Source of the DNA: Branchiostoma floridae
Lineage: Eukaryota; Chordata; Leptocardii; Amphioxiformes; Branchiostomatidae
Direction of reading: 5' to 3'
Assembly (NCBI RefSeq): GCF_000003815.2
Contig: NC_049987.1
Span: forward strand, 11,404,034 to 11,468,033
DNA: 64,000 bases
In this document: positions 21,601-36,600 of the stretch, piece after piece
How the letters are laid out: every line of letters begins with the position of its first letter
Position numbering within the stretch: the stretch's first letter is position 1
Program-made: the position numbers and the translations under genes
Notes under the pieces: generated by a model
The model's input: the letters and a program-made list of their open reading frames with translations, nothing else
Told to the model about the DNA's origin: nothing
Databases searched by the model: none

Positions 21601-24600
21601 AATGAAAAATATCCGAGTCCGAGCCACTGGTAACGATCCTGTGTCCACCAGATCCAATATTCTCTTACAGATGGATTCTGGTCATTCACCAAGGATGGTT
21701 TATAACCTAGAATCATTCTCCAGGGGCGACATACAGCTGAGAATCCCGGATTAAACACAATTGTGACTTGGCTAGATGAATCGTCTGTAGCTCCTGGCGG
21801 TTTGTCGACCTCATAGCTACCAGCAACGATTTTATTTGAAGATAACGACTGCAAGCTCTGAAAAATAACCTTCCAAACTCTACGTCAATAAGTTTCCTCG
21901 GTGAGCAATAGTTTCTCGCTTCAGGCTATCGGACTTTCCGTCAGGAGATTCTTTACATTCAGGGGGTTGAGCGTTCCTAGATCTAATCGTACAAGTCGCA
22001 GGGTAGGATGTGACTGAAACAACTTGATGTCGTAGCATGTAAGTTAATCTGAGTTGGTAAATGACATTATAAAAAAATCAAACTAAAAATCTTACCGGAA
22101 TTTCCGACAGACTTTCCTAGTCTTCTCCCACTGCCTGTCAATCGCCCTGGATACGTGACTTTTCCATTTTTTTAAACTTTTTCAACTCGAGAGGGGGAGG
22201 CGATATCGACTTTCAGCAACCTTTGACCCATTGTTGGCGTCACACGTGCCAAACGTCACGTGTCTTGAGTGATCTCTGAAATTCAATGAGTCCAAATTCT
22301 TGAGTTGGAGAACAAATTTTAATTCTTCATAACGTTATGTTGTGTTGTTGCAATTCGTCAACACAGAGCTCAAGCAGATATCTCAAAATTTACTGAATTT
22401 TCGATACTTACTTACTTTACTTATCCTCTTCATCCCATGTGGGACATAAGGCTGTGATAAGTTTGATTTTTGATACTAGTAAAGGAAAATTGAAACAAGA
22501 CCAATCTGCACTCCCATAAACATGCAAAACTGATTTACACGCTGTAAACAACGGTGTCCAGACAGAGGCAGTAAAGTTGCTCCCCAAATCACCGACCTTT
22601 CCTAACCTCTTCTAGTCCGGAGTGTCGCAACGGGGTGCGGATATACACGACCTTCAAATCCCGTGTGTGATGCGCTAACCATTTCCATTGAAATCTAACA
22701 ACTGCCTGGGGGCGTTTCACGTTTGAGTCGATATTGAATGGTGAGGAGAATATGCATGGCAAGATCAATATCAAACGGTTATGCACACGTGAAATCAACC
22801 ACCCACTTAAGGTGTTGTAGCACGGAATACTAACGTAGAGACACGGTTCGATAAGGGAACGTGTTCCCCTGGACACTGGCCGGACTACATGATGAGGCCA
22901 AGTTGGCTCGGTGGTAAGAGAATCACTTTGCGGGGCTTACAGAGAGCATGTAAGGTGGCGCTGAAATGCGAATGCTCTGTTAGCCTGACTATTGGCAGGA
23001 CCTCTTGAGATGGTAGTCGTCGGTTATAGCACAGTTAGGACTAAGCATGTCAAGGTGACCCGGGAGATATCACCGATCAGGACCCGGCCTGAACATTATT
23101 ATGTTGCCTGTGGTTTTGCACTTGCTTTTGGTTTAATGATTGCAAATAACATTTACATCAGATACTCTCGACTACCTGTGTGGTTGATGACAGGGTAAAT
23201 GAGCCAACGGAAACATATTACAATTCTTGTCACAAGATAACAAACGGCTAAGATGTGGCACACCCATGCAACTTTTCCACTTTGCTCTTCAAATGTAGTT
23301 AAAGAATATATCACTGACACAACTTCTTACAATGCGCTTTGTCTTACTCTCCAAGCAGAGGCTAAAGAAGATATCGTAATGACCTTCTTCTAGAATTCAG
23401 ATTGACAGCCTTTTTTGACTGCCGCTTCCTCTAAGAATGCCAATCACAAAGTAACAACCCTCTCCTTTCAACCTCTGATTGGATAGTGCCGCCGTCTGGC
23501 ACATGGCTTTGGTTGGCTGACAATAATTGAATAAGCACCTGCCACTGTGTGTCAGGAGATAACAGAACTTTTCATTATCTGATTTGGGAAATATTTAGGG
23601 ACGTTCGTCTGTATCACCGGCTCGTGGAGACTGCACAATGCGATATCGATTTTTGCGGCAATATAAGTAGACGGCAGTAAAAAGGCAGGGGGCCGCGGTG
23701 TCATAGTAGATTAATGATATGGAGTTGATTATAAGCCTGTCTGGGTAATATACCACCTCCCATCTTTGAAGGGGGGAATGTGAATTTCTTCATGATCAAG
23801 TGATAAAATCTACACTTTCAGGGGACTGAAATGTTATTAATGTTTTGTTTCACGTGTAAATGAATGTTTCCATACATGTACCATCAAACAAGTGGAGGAA
23901 TCTGTATTTCTGAAAAAAATCGTAACATGGCTATTACCAATGCGGACAGTCAAATTGATTTCAAAGATCATCTTGGAATAGGCAATGAACAACAGAGCCA
24001 CGCTGGTTAATGCAAACAATAGAAACTCACTCAATAGATATATTTAAACAGTTTCTGCAGCAAGATGTCCAAAGGGTAGTTGTGACGGTTCTTGCAGTGT
24101 GATCATCCGCCAACGCACATCAGCGGTTATGAAATAGAAGGTTATACAGGCTATGATAACGATATAGACACACTTTTTATGGCCCAAAATATCCAATACT
24201 GTCATAAAACTATTGTTATAACAGCTGCAATTTCCGTGATGTCCGTTGCTGTTTTGGGTACTCCGACCTTTGATAGTACTGGCGACTAACTCGTCAAATA
24301 GGTAAATGTGAACTGGAAATTGGAAAATTACTCTTGCCAAACGTAATTCAGATTCTGTCAATCAAACTGTTCTCTGTATCGAATCCTTTGCCCATTACTG
24401 TTCTACACAACTGAGGTCGGCTTTGATTAATTGCTTGGCTTAATAGTCACACAAAATTACATTAAACATCAATGTAAGAGGCTTTATATTCAGCAGGAAT
24501 CAGCATCAAATGACGTTCAACTCCCACCCTGGAGTCAGAGACAAATGGGATCACCTTTGCCTAATCTGGGATCGACTTCTGCTCACATTGGGAAGTTTTA

Positions 24601-27600
24601 TAGCCTCATGGCAGGATCAGAGAAGAGCCATTACCACAGCCTCCGCAGAAATCGTTCCCCTTGAGTGGGAGTGATTGTACATTTTTCAACATCATTCCAT
24701 CTATGACTCGGCTTTGCTTCTCAGGAATTGCCGATGGATTCCCAAGACAGGCAGGATTCCCGATAGGAATGCTGAAGGAGGGGCATGAAGACGTCATCTA
24801 TCTTATTCTTATTTGCCTCACGGCTTGTATGTTTTATTCACGGCATGCAGTTTGGGGGAAAATTACACGCTGCCAGGCAAAGATAGTTCAAAGAAATCAT
24901 AGCCTTTACAGCATATGATCATAGAAATTATGTATTCATGTATAAAACATACACCTCACTGTGTGATATTATATTATAACTTCATTCGTTTACCCTCCCA
25001 TAAAAGTGCAACGAAGCAAATGGCGATTGAACTATGCTATCGTTCAATACCTCGCCCTCAGGTGTATACTGACTTTTACTCCTTGTATTCACAGATTTGT
25101 TGATATCGGACGATCTCATCGGAATGCCCAGGGAAAGGAGTTTCGGCTCTGACCAGACTGACAGATAGAAACTATACCCATTAGCAGTCCTTTGACTGAA
25201 CGGTATAGAATGGACAACGTCCTTAAGTTCGTGTATTTTTATTTCTGACTACCAGGATGGCTACCTAATATCCTTTCAATGAAATATAAGCTTACTACTA
25301 TTTATTTTGCCAGCAAAAGTTGTTTACAAATATTACAGCGAGAAGTTCAACAATTCCAATTGAACCTCTATGGTATTCATCATGCTCGCACCGAAACCTA
25401 AGGCTGTCTTGATGGATGGGGCAATTAATGATCATACAGTCGGGAGATTTATTTATTATTAAATCGATTTTGTTTGTCAAGAAGTCCTTGACGCCTGACT
25501 TCAAAGACAGCAACTAGAGCATTATCTTCGTAGCTGCAGATGCCTTAGCTAGCCAATTGGTAAGGGATTGTAGAATGCAGCTCATGTTACCATTGTCATT
25601 TCAACAAGGAGCAATGTTGCTGCCTTTCTGCATGAACAGCAAGCACAAATGTACTCATCACACACATCAAGCGGAGCAAGGCACTTCCTCGTATGTCTGA
25701 GACCATGTCAAACATGTCGCCAACGGTGCATCAGGTGAAATTTTGTAGAAATAAGCTGACCTTCAAGAGTGACAAGCATATAGGTGATCTTCAGACCATG
25801 AAAGGTCAAGCTTCAGGCTTGCATGATGGCATCAAAGACAATAAAGTTTCGGTGGGGCGCTCTTGGTGTCTGAAGTTGAGTCGTTCCTTTCATAGAAGGC
25901 AGTACTTCATGACAGACATTGTAAACTTTGTTACGTTATTCAGGATCTTTATGTCGTGATATTTCACACAGCCCCTTGAGTAAGATGTGCGTGCTTTATA
26001 TGTTGTTAGATCCACAATACCCGTGGAATATGTGCCAAGTCGGGCCACAATATTGGCAGTCTATATTAGAGATATACAGTGTAGTGTGTAGAGAAGGATG
26101 GAGTCTTCAATAATACGATAGGTATTATTCATTCCTAGGCTAACTTGTAGAAGGTATATCAACTATTCATTTCTCCGCACTGGCCTTAATTTCCAAAGCC
26201 TTTTCTTAAATCATTTAAAAAATATATGGACTACAAATGAAACTACGGATGAATCTAAGACCAGTTATACTGTTTGGGCCAGGCATTCCATTCACGATTC
26301 AGCAGTAAAATCGTCGTAAAGGTACTCCCTATAGCGATCAAGTGTGACCAACGGATCATTCAATTCCAGAAAAGCTATGTCATTGATTTTGTAACATCCG
26401 ATTGCCCGTAGGCTGATGTGTGGGGAGGGGACCGGTCGGCATCACCCTTCATGTATATACTACATTGTCCAATGAGAGGGCTCATACGTGGGTGAACACA
26501 GCAAACAGTATCAGGTACCATCATATTTGCAATATTGCTCGAAGGGTTTGGGTGTTATACGAAGGTGTAAGGCCCGTGATAACTGAGAATATAAAGAACA
26601 ACGCATCTTCATGTTGAAGCAAGGATCACGAGATATCTCCTGACGATAGTCCCCGGGCCAAACGCTCTGCGATTCAAGTTCTCCTATTCTTCGGATTCAA
26701 TATTTACGGGTAGAATGCAGAATTGGCAAGCTGCCAATTGGGTGACGAACTCTCTCTTCTTTCATCAATGTCTTGAAAATGGATCTCAATTATACATGAT
26801 TTACAAGCTCCTGGAAATGGGTAATGGATCGTTTAGGTAGTATTTCTCCTACAGGCAATTGGTGAACATTTGTCGCAAAGAGCTAAAAAGAACGTTACGT
26901 CTTATGGCCATTAAAAGCCGACGTTTTAGACATTTGGTTAATGTGTCATGGGAAAGCCATATCAACCTCTTTATGGTCTTCTTCCTCGTTAAAGAAGAGC
27001 ATTGGAACACTTGTATATATGGTTTGTAGTCAATGGAATCGTTGCGCTGATGGCGGGTTGCAGTCAATCCACGACCGTCACGTACCGTGTGCCTTAGGAG
27101 AGTTGGCTTGACTAAGAGGCACAGAAAGTGTTTCTAGTAACTCCACTGACAGCATTTAGCCCATCAGCACTGATCCCATGACATCATTGAATGTACTCTT
27201 GGATAACTCTTGCGTCGTTAAGTTTGACTGTGTCCGTTTTTACTTTACGTGTTACATGAATAGAATTAGAACAGGATCCCATCTCCCTGAGTCAGAAACA
27301 TTATGAGCTAACTGCTCACTAAGAGAGGGACCAACTGGCGCAATGGGGGAAGTAGGGGTTACAAAGGGTGCTTGGAAAATCCCTTTCCCATTGGAGTCGT
27401 CATGCTCGTCACGTTCTCGAGGTTTTTGCGTAGACTTTACTCTGCCCTCCTGATCTATGCAGTCCGATAGCAAAGATAGGAAACATCGGTGACCCAAAGT
27501 CAACTATTTTACATAAATCTCGCCAAAGGAGGGGATCTGCAGCGCCCTATGTCTTTCAAAAACCAAAGACCTGAAGGCTAAATGATGTAAATGAGGCTTG

Positions 27601-30600
27601 TCCCTCGTTGGCGACATTCTGCATTTCTGTATACTACTGATATACTTTATGCTCTGGACCACCGTGGTGTTTTTGAGACGAAGAAGTTGCAGAGATTAAT
27701 GGTGCCCAGTAACCATGTCCTGACCTGCCCGTCTCGTGTTAGGCAGCAGGGCGCATCTGCACGTCCATCGCCTCGGAATCCTCACACAGCTCACCGTCTG
27801 TGGTCACAACGGTCCGTATTTACCATCCGCTCGTGACGGATAGTAAGTAGCAAACTGTGGAAGATCGATGCGCTTTCTGCGCTGTGTCCTTTCATGGTCG
27901 ACCCGTTTGCGACGACACAGCTCATCTAGAGCTACCGAAGATGATCCGATAGTTGTAACTTCTGGGTTGCCTAAGATGTGAGCTGGGTTCAGAATATACA
28001 ATGGTTAGCCACTGACGCTGTGGCCATCGAAGAGTGAGGATATAAAATGTAGTTGTCTTTAAAATACCAGGATCAATGTACCATGGGCTAAATGCGTAGT
28101 TAGCCCGAAACAGGTGGACGACTTCACTAATGCATGACCAATGTTTTTGTTTTTGGTACCCACGCAAATTTCTTGGCAGAGGATGAGTTCTGTGTAGTTG
28201 AACAGTAGCGGTATCTGTCTGCCAAGTCTGCTTGCTTCCTTTCTTCCAACAAATGACTGTCCAAGGCAAAACCACTTATACGTTGTACTATCTCAGGAAC
28301 CCACTGGACAGACACGCCCTAAACGTCTGCTTTATTCTTGTTCTATATATAACTCAGCCTGCGGAAATTTCTGACGGCTTAATGCTCTGTTGTATGTTTG
28401 AACGTTTCCAATGCAGCAACAATACTTTTCAACAAATAGACACTGCGATGTTAATTATATCAAAGTACACAATAACACGTGCACGTTGTTTTGCCATCTT
28501 TTAAAGCCATAATGTCTGATGCGATGTGAGGCAAATGTGATATCAGAAAATTCAATGCTAGCAAACCTTCAAATTCAAAACGAATTGTTTCTGTTAAAAC
28601 ATTAGAAACGTCAGGAGTTAGTGAGTTGACATGTTTTCTAGTTATCTGTACTTGTATTCAATTGAATTGTTCTGCCATGTCATTCTGGTGACGCTGAAGA
28701 AGAGTGATGGATGTCACTCGAAACGTCAGGAAGTAAATTTCCGTTTTTTATTCAGTTATAGTGGATTGAATTGTATTTGAATAATGTTTACCTGAATGTC
28801 TAACCTTCATAAACGTATTAGAAACAGTACTAGTCGATTAAAAGAGACAGAATCACTCCATAGATCATCACAGTCAGAGACGGAGATGGTAAAATCTGTG
28901 ACTATAGAATATGATTGCCCCTGAGGAAGGTAATATGAAGTGCTCATCAGACCTGAACATGGAGGTGTCAGCATCTACTGAAGGAACGTAATGAAAGAAG
29001 CAAAGGTCTCAGTCTGAAGGGTAGAGGAGCGGCGGGATGGGCGGGCAACGTGACGTCATACGACACAACGGCGCCATATTTGTCGTACGGTGACCTTTAT
29101 GAGCGGCAAACTAACATCAGACGGCTCCATGGTCATCCTCATAGCTGTGATGTTTGACAGTTTTATAAAGCGGCACTACAGGATCTCATCATACAGTCTG
29201 TCTACACATAAATAATGGCTCCGTCTGGTCAATAATTCAATAGCAGCAAGTTTTATGCACCTCAGGACCATTTTTCTTAGAACTCGAATCGGACATTAAG
29301 GCTAACGTCACATTTCCAAACCGGGGCCCGGCCAGACTGTTCGTGGTAACGAAAAATAGAAATCTATACGTAAAATATACAAAAATGATGCACACGCTTA
29401 TTCTCTTTACGTCTTGTGTAGTTTGGTGTCTTTTATATCATACTTTTCGTTCCCAAAAACTGTCCGACCAGGCCCCGGTTTGGAAATGTGACGCAGGCCT
29501 TACTAGGATGTCTTGCATTGCATCACATTCTAACTGACACAATCAAACCAGTGTTAACGCTATTAACTCAAAAAGGCTATTAAAACATAAAAACCTCGAA
29601 GGTTGTCGATGATGTTCCTTGACAATTGTTTCCTAACTTTTCACATTGCAGATATGCCCGGCGTGGATCTATTGGCATCACCTTATCTAATGTGCCGGCA
29701 AAGACGGAGACTAAAACTGTCAAGTTAGCTATCTGTGTGTTGGATCAAACGTGTAACCCCTGACCTTGCATCCAAAGCCTACCAATGATGTATGTGACTT
29801 GGACAGAAATCAATAAGCTGGGGATATGGGTACTTGTTCGGCCAGCTGTTCCAGGAAATCTATCACTCTCAAGTTGGAAACTTTCCAAACTATGGATGGT
29901 CGTTGTTTGAAAGCGACTTGGAATCTTAGTAGGTCTTAACATGGTTATAGTTCTTCCATTTTATAAAAGAACAGAATTTAGTACAGATGTCGAGAAAGGG
30001 CTATCGTAGGAGTCATGGTGGTGATTTTGTGTACATGTCAATTTGGCTGACATGCCTTTCTTTCCTTCTCTTTTGCTGCACCTTGGCCATCCTGCTATTG
30101 TCAGTAAAAAATTTCACAGTAATATACTTCTAGGTCTGCTGACTTCGTTACCAGGAGCTGAAATCCGGAAAGACCGAAGTAGCACAGGTAACCCTTCGGT
30201 CAAGACAAACTAATTATAAATCCATTTAAATAAGTGATACGTATAAACGTTCTTGGGGAGGGGGTGGCAGTGCATTCACCTTGCAAAGGTCATGGTTGAA
30301 AGTTCAACTTACGGCAGCTGGCCACAGAGCCGACCTCATCACTCGCGTCACCACAGTCGTCGTCATAGTCACATACGAGATCAGGAGGGATGCACCTGCC
30401 GTTGTTACACATGAAGTCTTGTTGCTGCTGCGGAAGACTATTCCTATTGAGGCATCTGCCTGGAAGATCAAACAGCAACGGTATAAGATACAGTACCCCA
30501 TCGTCACCAGTGTAATCGCTTGCATTAACTGCTTTAACTGTTACTTTTGACAAAAGTTGAAAGAATATTTTGCTTTAAATGCTGACTCACCTCTTTTGGA

Positions 30601-33600
30601 GCTGTAGAACAAGTTATAGGATAACTTGAAATTACCGACGCCTTTGGACGAAAACTTGTTGATATCGAACACCACCACGACGCTGCTGTTCAAGGAAGAC
30701 ACTCCCCTGTAATATCCAAACCCGAAACTCGTGCAGGCGCTGAAGAGCGGAACGCTGAGCACACTCTCTCCACTATAAACCATGAGCCTGTCCTGACACA
30801 TGTCACCGTTGCGGTACATATCCACATAGCTTATCTTCAGGTAGAAACGCGTGTTGTCGCCGGGGCCGGACAGAATGATGCCACATTCTTCAGGGGTAGT
30901 GGGGAAAGCACTGCTCTGTTTCCAAACGATGTAACCGGAGTGGTTGGAGTACGTCACTGGGATGGTCGGAGGTTTGAACTTGTTTCCGCAAGTCTTGGCT
31001 AGCTCCATGGTCTTCTCTGTAAGATAAACGGACAAAAGTTATATTTTTACCGTTTAGTGCCATAATGTTAATCTTCACGTACACCTCAAAAAGTATTTTG
31101 GTCTGGTCACTGGGCTAGCTGGAGAGGCCAGACATATCAATCCAGGGGAAGCAAGAGTAGATCCGGCAAAGCCCATGATACAACTTGCTAGCGCTACCAA
31201 GTCCTATCAATGAAGTTCTCGTAAATTTCCTTCCACTGTTTGTGACAGCTCTCTCTCTCTCTCAAATCAAATTCCATTATAGATCTTTAATTCTAAATTT
31301 CAAAGGTATACTTATGAACAGCTCCAAAGGCATAATGGCTCCTTGTCGTAAGTTCTGTATTCTGTAAGCAACATTGGATGAAATCACGGATTTACTAGCG
31401 GACGTTATGTTTAGCACAATAGCTTTGTTCTGTAGAATATGAACGCAACTCCCTATGCTCTAAACGAGACAAAGATAAATCGTTCTGTAAATGAGGTTTT
31501 TACTGCGGTTCGCTCCCGCCCATTTTAATGGCAAATTTGACACATTACGAGCTGTTAAATGCGCCATGAATCAGCGGTTATTGCCTGCGTGCGTGTGATT
31601 TGTGTGACCGTGTAGACGGCCTGACACACTCGTGGGTTCGGTCACGTTACGTGGATTTAAATAACGGGTCTTGCATGCCTTTCAAAGTGGGGTCAGGTTT
31701 TCCCCTACAAGTTTTGTACATTGAGGCATCATCTGCCTGGAAGATCAAACAGTAACAATGTAAGATATAGTATCTTTGATCATCCAGTGTCTAAACCATT
31801 GTTAGAGTTCCCGTATTGTAGGAACACAACACAAAGCAATCCGTTCAAAGAGTATCCACTATTAAGAGAATTATTCACTTGTCATTTTCTCACCTGTCAC
31901 TGCATTAGACCTAATCATTATGTCGAGACGGATGTTTCTTTTAGGAGATGACAACGCACGTATTACGGATGAAATATGTGGGAGCTAGAGTGCATTCGCC
32001 ATGGACTAATGGAGATCTAAACACGATTTACTTCTCGCCATTTCTGGTCAAAAAGCTGTGGTAAAGCCAGGTGTTTAATGGTCCAATTATTATCAGAAGG
32101 GGTGTGCGGTAGCGAAAATCCACTGGTCACTAGTGTTATTATACTAAACACAGACAATTTACCTTACAGTCAGATTATTTCTTAATTCACAAACATAGAT
32201 GAGGGGGTTTGACTGCCAATGTGTCTATCAGAAAAATTATATCTACTTAATGATACAGAACAACAGTAACCAGTCACTTATTTTGGCCTGTTTGTCGTGT
32301 CTTAAAATAGCTTTAAATCGAATTCCCCATTGCTTGCCGTTATGAATTGTTGTCCTAAATCGGACGCCGGTCTCAGGTGGCTACTAGTGTAATGATACAC
32401 CTGTTGGGTGGGAGGCATGGGCTAGGAATGAAGGGTGCCCATATTTATATTCGTTAGATCGCTGAGCCTATGTGATGTACTGTCTGCTCCTTAAAAGGCT
32501 GGACATGAATAACAAGAAAACCAAACAAAAGGAACAGGAAGTAAACATGCACAGTTACACAAAATGGCGACGTGGGATCAGAAACACTTAAAGTAGAATT
32601 TAGAAATAACCAATAAATTATGCTGTGCGCGTGTGATTTACAAGAAGTTTTTATTTGCATGTTGGTGGAAGGATCCTGTATCAAATGATTATTGGCAGAT
32701 GATTCTATGCTTGTAAAGATTCCCCTTAAGTGTCTGTAGTTCGGGCGGTAAGACTACTCGACGGGAAGACTTGATATGGATCGGTCACAGATGGTTGGCT
32801 TATGGAGACATACATTGACTTAGCAGAATGAATTGAGTATGGATCCTTCATTGCGTCTACTTTATGTTGATGATCTCTTGAGATTGATGCGACGTTCTAC
32901 TTTTATCAGCGTATATTCGTTTTTCGGGTACACAGAATTGTCTTTTGAACCAGGAAGGAAAAATGCAAATTACAAACTAAGATACATATCTTAACAAACA
33001 CTGAACGTTTCGAAGAGGAAAAGAACTTCTGTACTAAATATAAATGCATGCAAGATTTCTACACCTAGCTGTTCTTGAAACCCATACTTATCAAATTTGA
33101 AAACAGTTGTGTCCTCAAAATATGGAAATATTGGTAAATTAAATGTTCATATTAAATGTTAATAGTGTGTATGGAAGTAGTTTTTGCATTGGAAACTTAA
33201 TTTTCGTCTAGCTACGAGCCAAAACATAAATTTTCCATTTCTTTGTGAATCTGTTGTGACATATTAGATATTTCGTTGATTTTGTATTCAGGAAAATGTG
33301 GCCTTTACGAAAATAGCACCTGTCTTTGGGGTTGAGCTCCTCTTTTACCGTCAATTCCGTGTTCAGTTGCCAGAGCTTTCTTGTGAAGCCCTGTGGTCCG
33401 GTACGGTAGCACATGTGTATATACTGCACTAACGGGAGTGGTTCCCTGCCATTTACACAACATTTCCTCACTTTGCCTCTTGGCAAGTCATATCTTCGGC
33501 ACCGACTCATGAAATTGAAGTGTTTTTCCGGCAGAGCTCTCCCTCCGGATGCATATGGGAGATGTTTATCTGGACTTGCCTATCCGGTTGGAGTTGGTCG

Positions 33601-36600
33601 GGAAATTGAAACTAATGGAAGCAGATATAGCTGTTGCCGTTATCTCGATGGTAACGAGCAGACCGTGAGATGAGTACTCCTAACGTATCAGCACATCTGT
33701 CACGGTTTGAGCATGCATGTAGGAGAGGGGAGGGAAACACTGCGAACTTTAAGAATAGAACACTGGGAGATTAAATCAAAAGGAAAGGAGCAGAAAATAG
33801 GTCGGAAATATTCAAGAATCTTAAAAAAACTGAAAAGGGGTTTAGGGGCTTATGTTATCTCGCTGTCTCAATGATACCAACTTTAACTAATATATTCGCG
33901 TTAGACAATTAATGCATCAGCACATCTCTTCTCATCATGCATTATCAACTGTCACTTAATTTTCCTGTACTCCTTTAGCATCGGGTACATTGTGATCGAG
34001 GTGACTTGTATCGCTGCTAATTATAAGTAACTTGTATCACTCCGCGGTTCAGTCCACGTAGGGTAAGTAAGCAGAATAAAGTTCAGAGCCAGCGCACAAG
34101 AATGGTGTCGTTAACTGGATATAAACGAACATTAACAAAAACATTAACAGGACAGGACACTGTCTCTTTGTGTAACGTTAACGGTGCTGGATCACGCCAC
34201 ACCACTCTATCTGAGTCCCCCTGTCCCTCTGCATTAGTTCCGTGGCCCTGTGTGACGTGCGCGTGCGTTCCTAGGCGGCGCTCCATCGTGCTTACGGTAA
34301 ATCCACATTCGCACTACTTAATCCATCCCTGCCCTCCGGGATCAGAAGAAACCATGATGAGAAAGTGTTATTCTAATTCTACCCCAGCAGATATAATGGG
34401 ATGTGGAGCCCGTGAGTCCGCGGGGAGACCCGAAACTACAGGAGGCTGCTTCCATCAGCGGGGCTTCGGCATCCAGGCTTAACTCAGAGTCTTATCTACA
34501 ATTTACAGTAATTTGGCGGCGTGCCAGAACATTTACGTCCCAACTGATTTACACTCAATCAGTATGCACTTGCCTTATCTCTGATAGGAACATGTACCTC
34601 AGATACAGTAAGTGAATCATTTTACATAACACCATGTATCTCCAAAAGAACATCACTGTTTCAAGATATTAGGTAACACTACAATAGCACGGCGCAGTAT
34701 ATGTTTTCTGCTTGTCTGCTTGCGCATTTTAGCAAATGTAACTCATCACCGCAAGAATGTTGAAAATACAACACTGAGGAACAATTAAAATACTAAATAA
34801 ATACAGGAAGACACCATACGATTGCATAACTTGTTTTCGGATCAGGTTTCGACCTTAACCTTCTTATGTCATTAGCCAGGGGTGAGTTCCCGCCTTCATG
34901 ACTTGGCTACCAACGGAGTGACTTCATGTAGCATTCCAGTTGCTATGCAGTTATTGTTGTACTATCATTCGCTATGCCATCGAGATAATTTTCGTTCTTG
35001 GACCTTTTCTGTCATTTGAATATGCCATTTTAGTTTTGCTGGCGCCGTTTTATAACTTAGCATATAATTCCTACCTGAAAAGGTTATTGCTATAGCGAAT
35101 TGAAGAACATTGCTTGGTGGGGTACACCATTCAAGAACAGTCATATAAATGCATAATGGATTACACGTTGGTAATTGTATTCGACTTAAATGCTATGATT
35201 GATTATTGTACAAAATCGTTAAGTGCAGTCCAGGTCAATCATGGTTTCTACCATGACCGATTATCTAAAGGGGGTTCTTTAACGATAGCAGAATTCCCGG
35301 GCCCCGGATGATCCTCCTGATACATTGTTTAGGCCCAAATTACACATGGTAAATTCTGACCTTCGATTGGCTAAATCCTCATGACAATTGAGTGATTGAC
35401 AGCAAACCAAATGCTGTCAACTAGATGGGGTCTTGATCTTAATAGTTGTTGTAACGTAATGCCGTCGACCCTCCACATACATTCAAAATTGTTCAATGTC
35501 CCAAGTGCCCTGTATGGTCTCTACCAATGACGCGAGAATAGTAATTCTCTGCCAGTGACGTCGTAACGATAATTCAACCTTTTAATCAAACGTAACGTCA
35601 TGTCCGAATACTCCATACTGGTTTAGCGGTGTTGTTTTATCACATTCTTGTGACGTAAAATGCGGCATGACATAAACCATTCAGTCTGTACTTCTCCCAT
35701 TGACGTCATACTGGACGGGGTCGGACGGCCAATAAACACAAATCAGACAGCCGCCGATCATCCAATCAGAGGGGACGTCTTTTACAGGAACCGTTGATGT
35801 GGCCTGGTGATGAAATCATTCTTACTTCTTGAGACATTGATTGATACAACCTATAACTAAGCCACAGGTCGATCAGATGATAAAGAAAGCATTTAAACTT
35901 TTTAAAACATGTTAAAACGTGTTTGGAAAAGATTTTGGACAAGACTAGTTTAAGAATTTTTTCTACGATCCTGATCAATGGAATAATTTCAACTTTGCTC
36001 TGCGCTATTTCTTGGTGAACTCAATATTACACGGATAGGTGCAACTCAGATAAAGCATAGATGAAGCGCATTCAACCTGAACCAGATAAGAGACAGGGTT
36101 TCCTTCCATACGAGCATAGTACGTTTTACTAATGTTGACTCGTCTTGTGTGTAAAAACGTAGAACCTTTTGGTTCTCAATGAGACATGATCCGCAACCTT
36201 TTTTTAGATCAGACCTTAGGGTACCCCATTTATTTTCCTAACACAAGCTGTTCCAGTGGAGTGCTAAATTGAAACTAATGGACAGCCCAAGGCCATATAA
36301 CAGATTCAAGGAATGAGAAGAAAATCTCTTTTGACGGCATACACTAAACGGCGCCACCGTCACGACCCCAGGCATCAGTAATTGTTTGCATGAAATAATA
36401 AAAGAGGTTTTGAAATATGTTACTGCTATATACCGTTTTTGGATCTTAATGACTTATTACAATCTCTCGACAAAAATATACGCTGCTGAAAGAACGGCAT
36501 TGGTAATGTCTGGTATTTGGTAAAATTATTCACTACCTCTCTGTGATAAAACGTCAATGACATGTAGTCATCCTAGGTTTTATATACATGATACTAGTTT

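Larger units (their letters stand above)
19218..30312. other. Intron 3 of gene B, about 11 kb
   Basis: It joins the LDLa and transmembrane exons. Besides the SINE, the MITE at 29300 and the hammerhead-like motif it holds no recognisable exon. A G10 run lies at 19435-19444. An open frame of 168 codons on the minus strand (21854-21348) has no recognised domain. Confidence 0.6.

Noticed and set aside
22890-22930. A-box-like TTGGCTCGGTGGTAAGAG
   Set aside because: No B-box follows at the proper distance.
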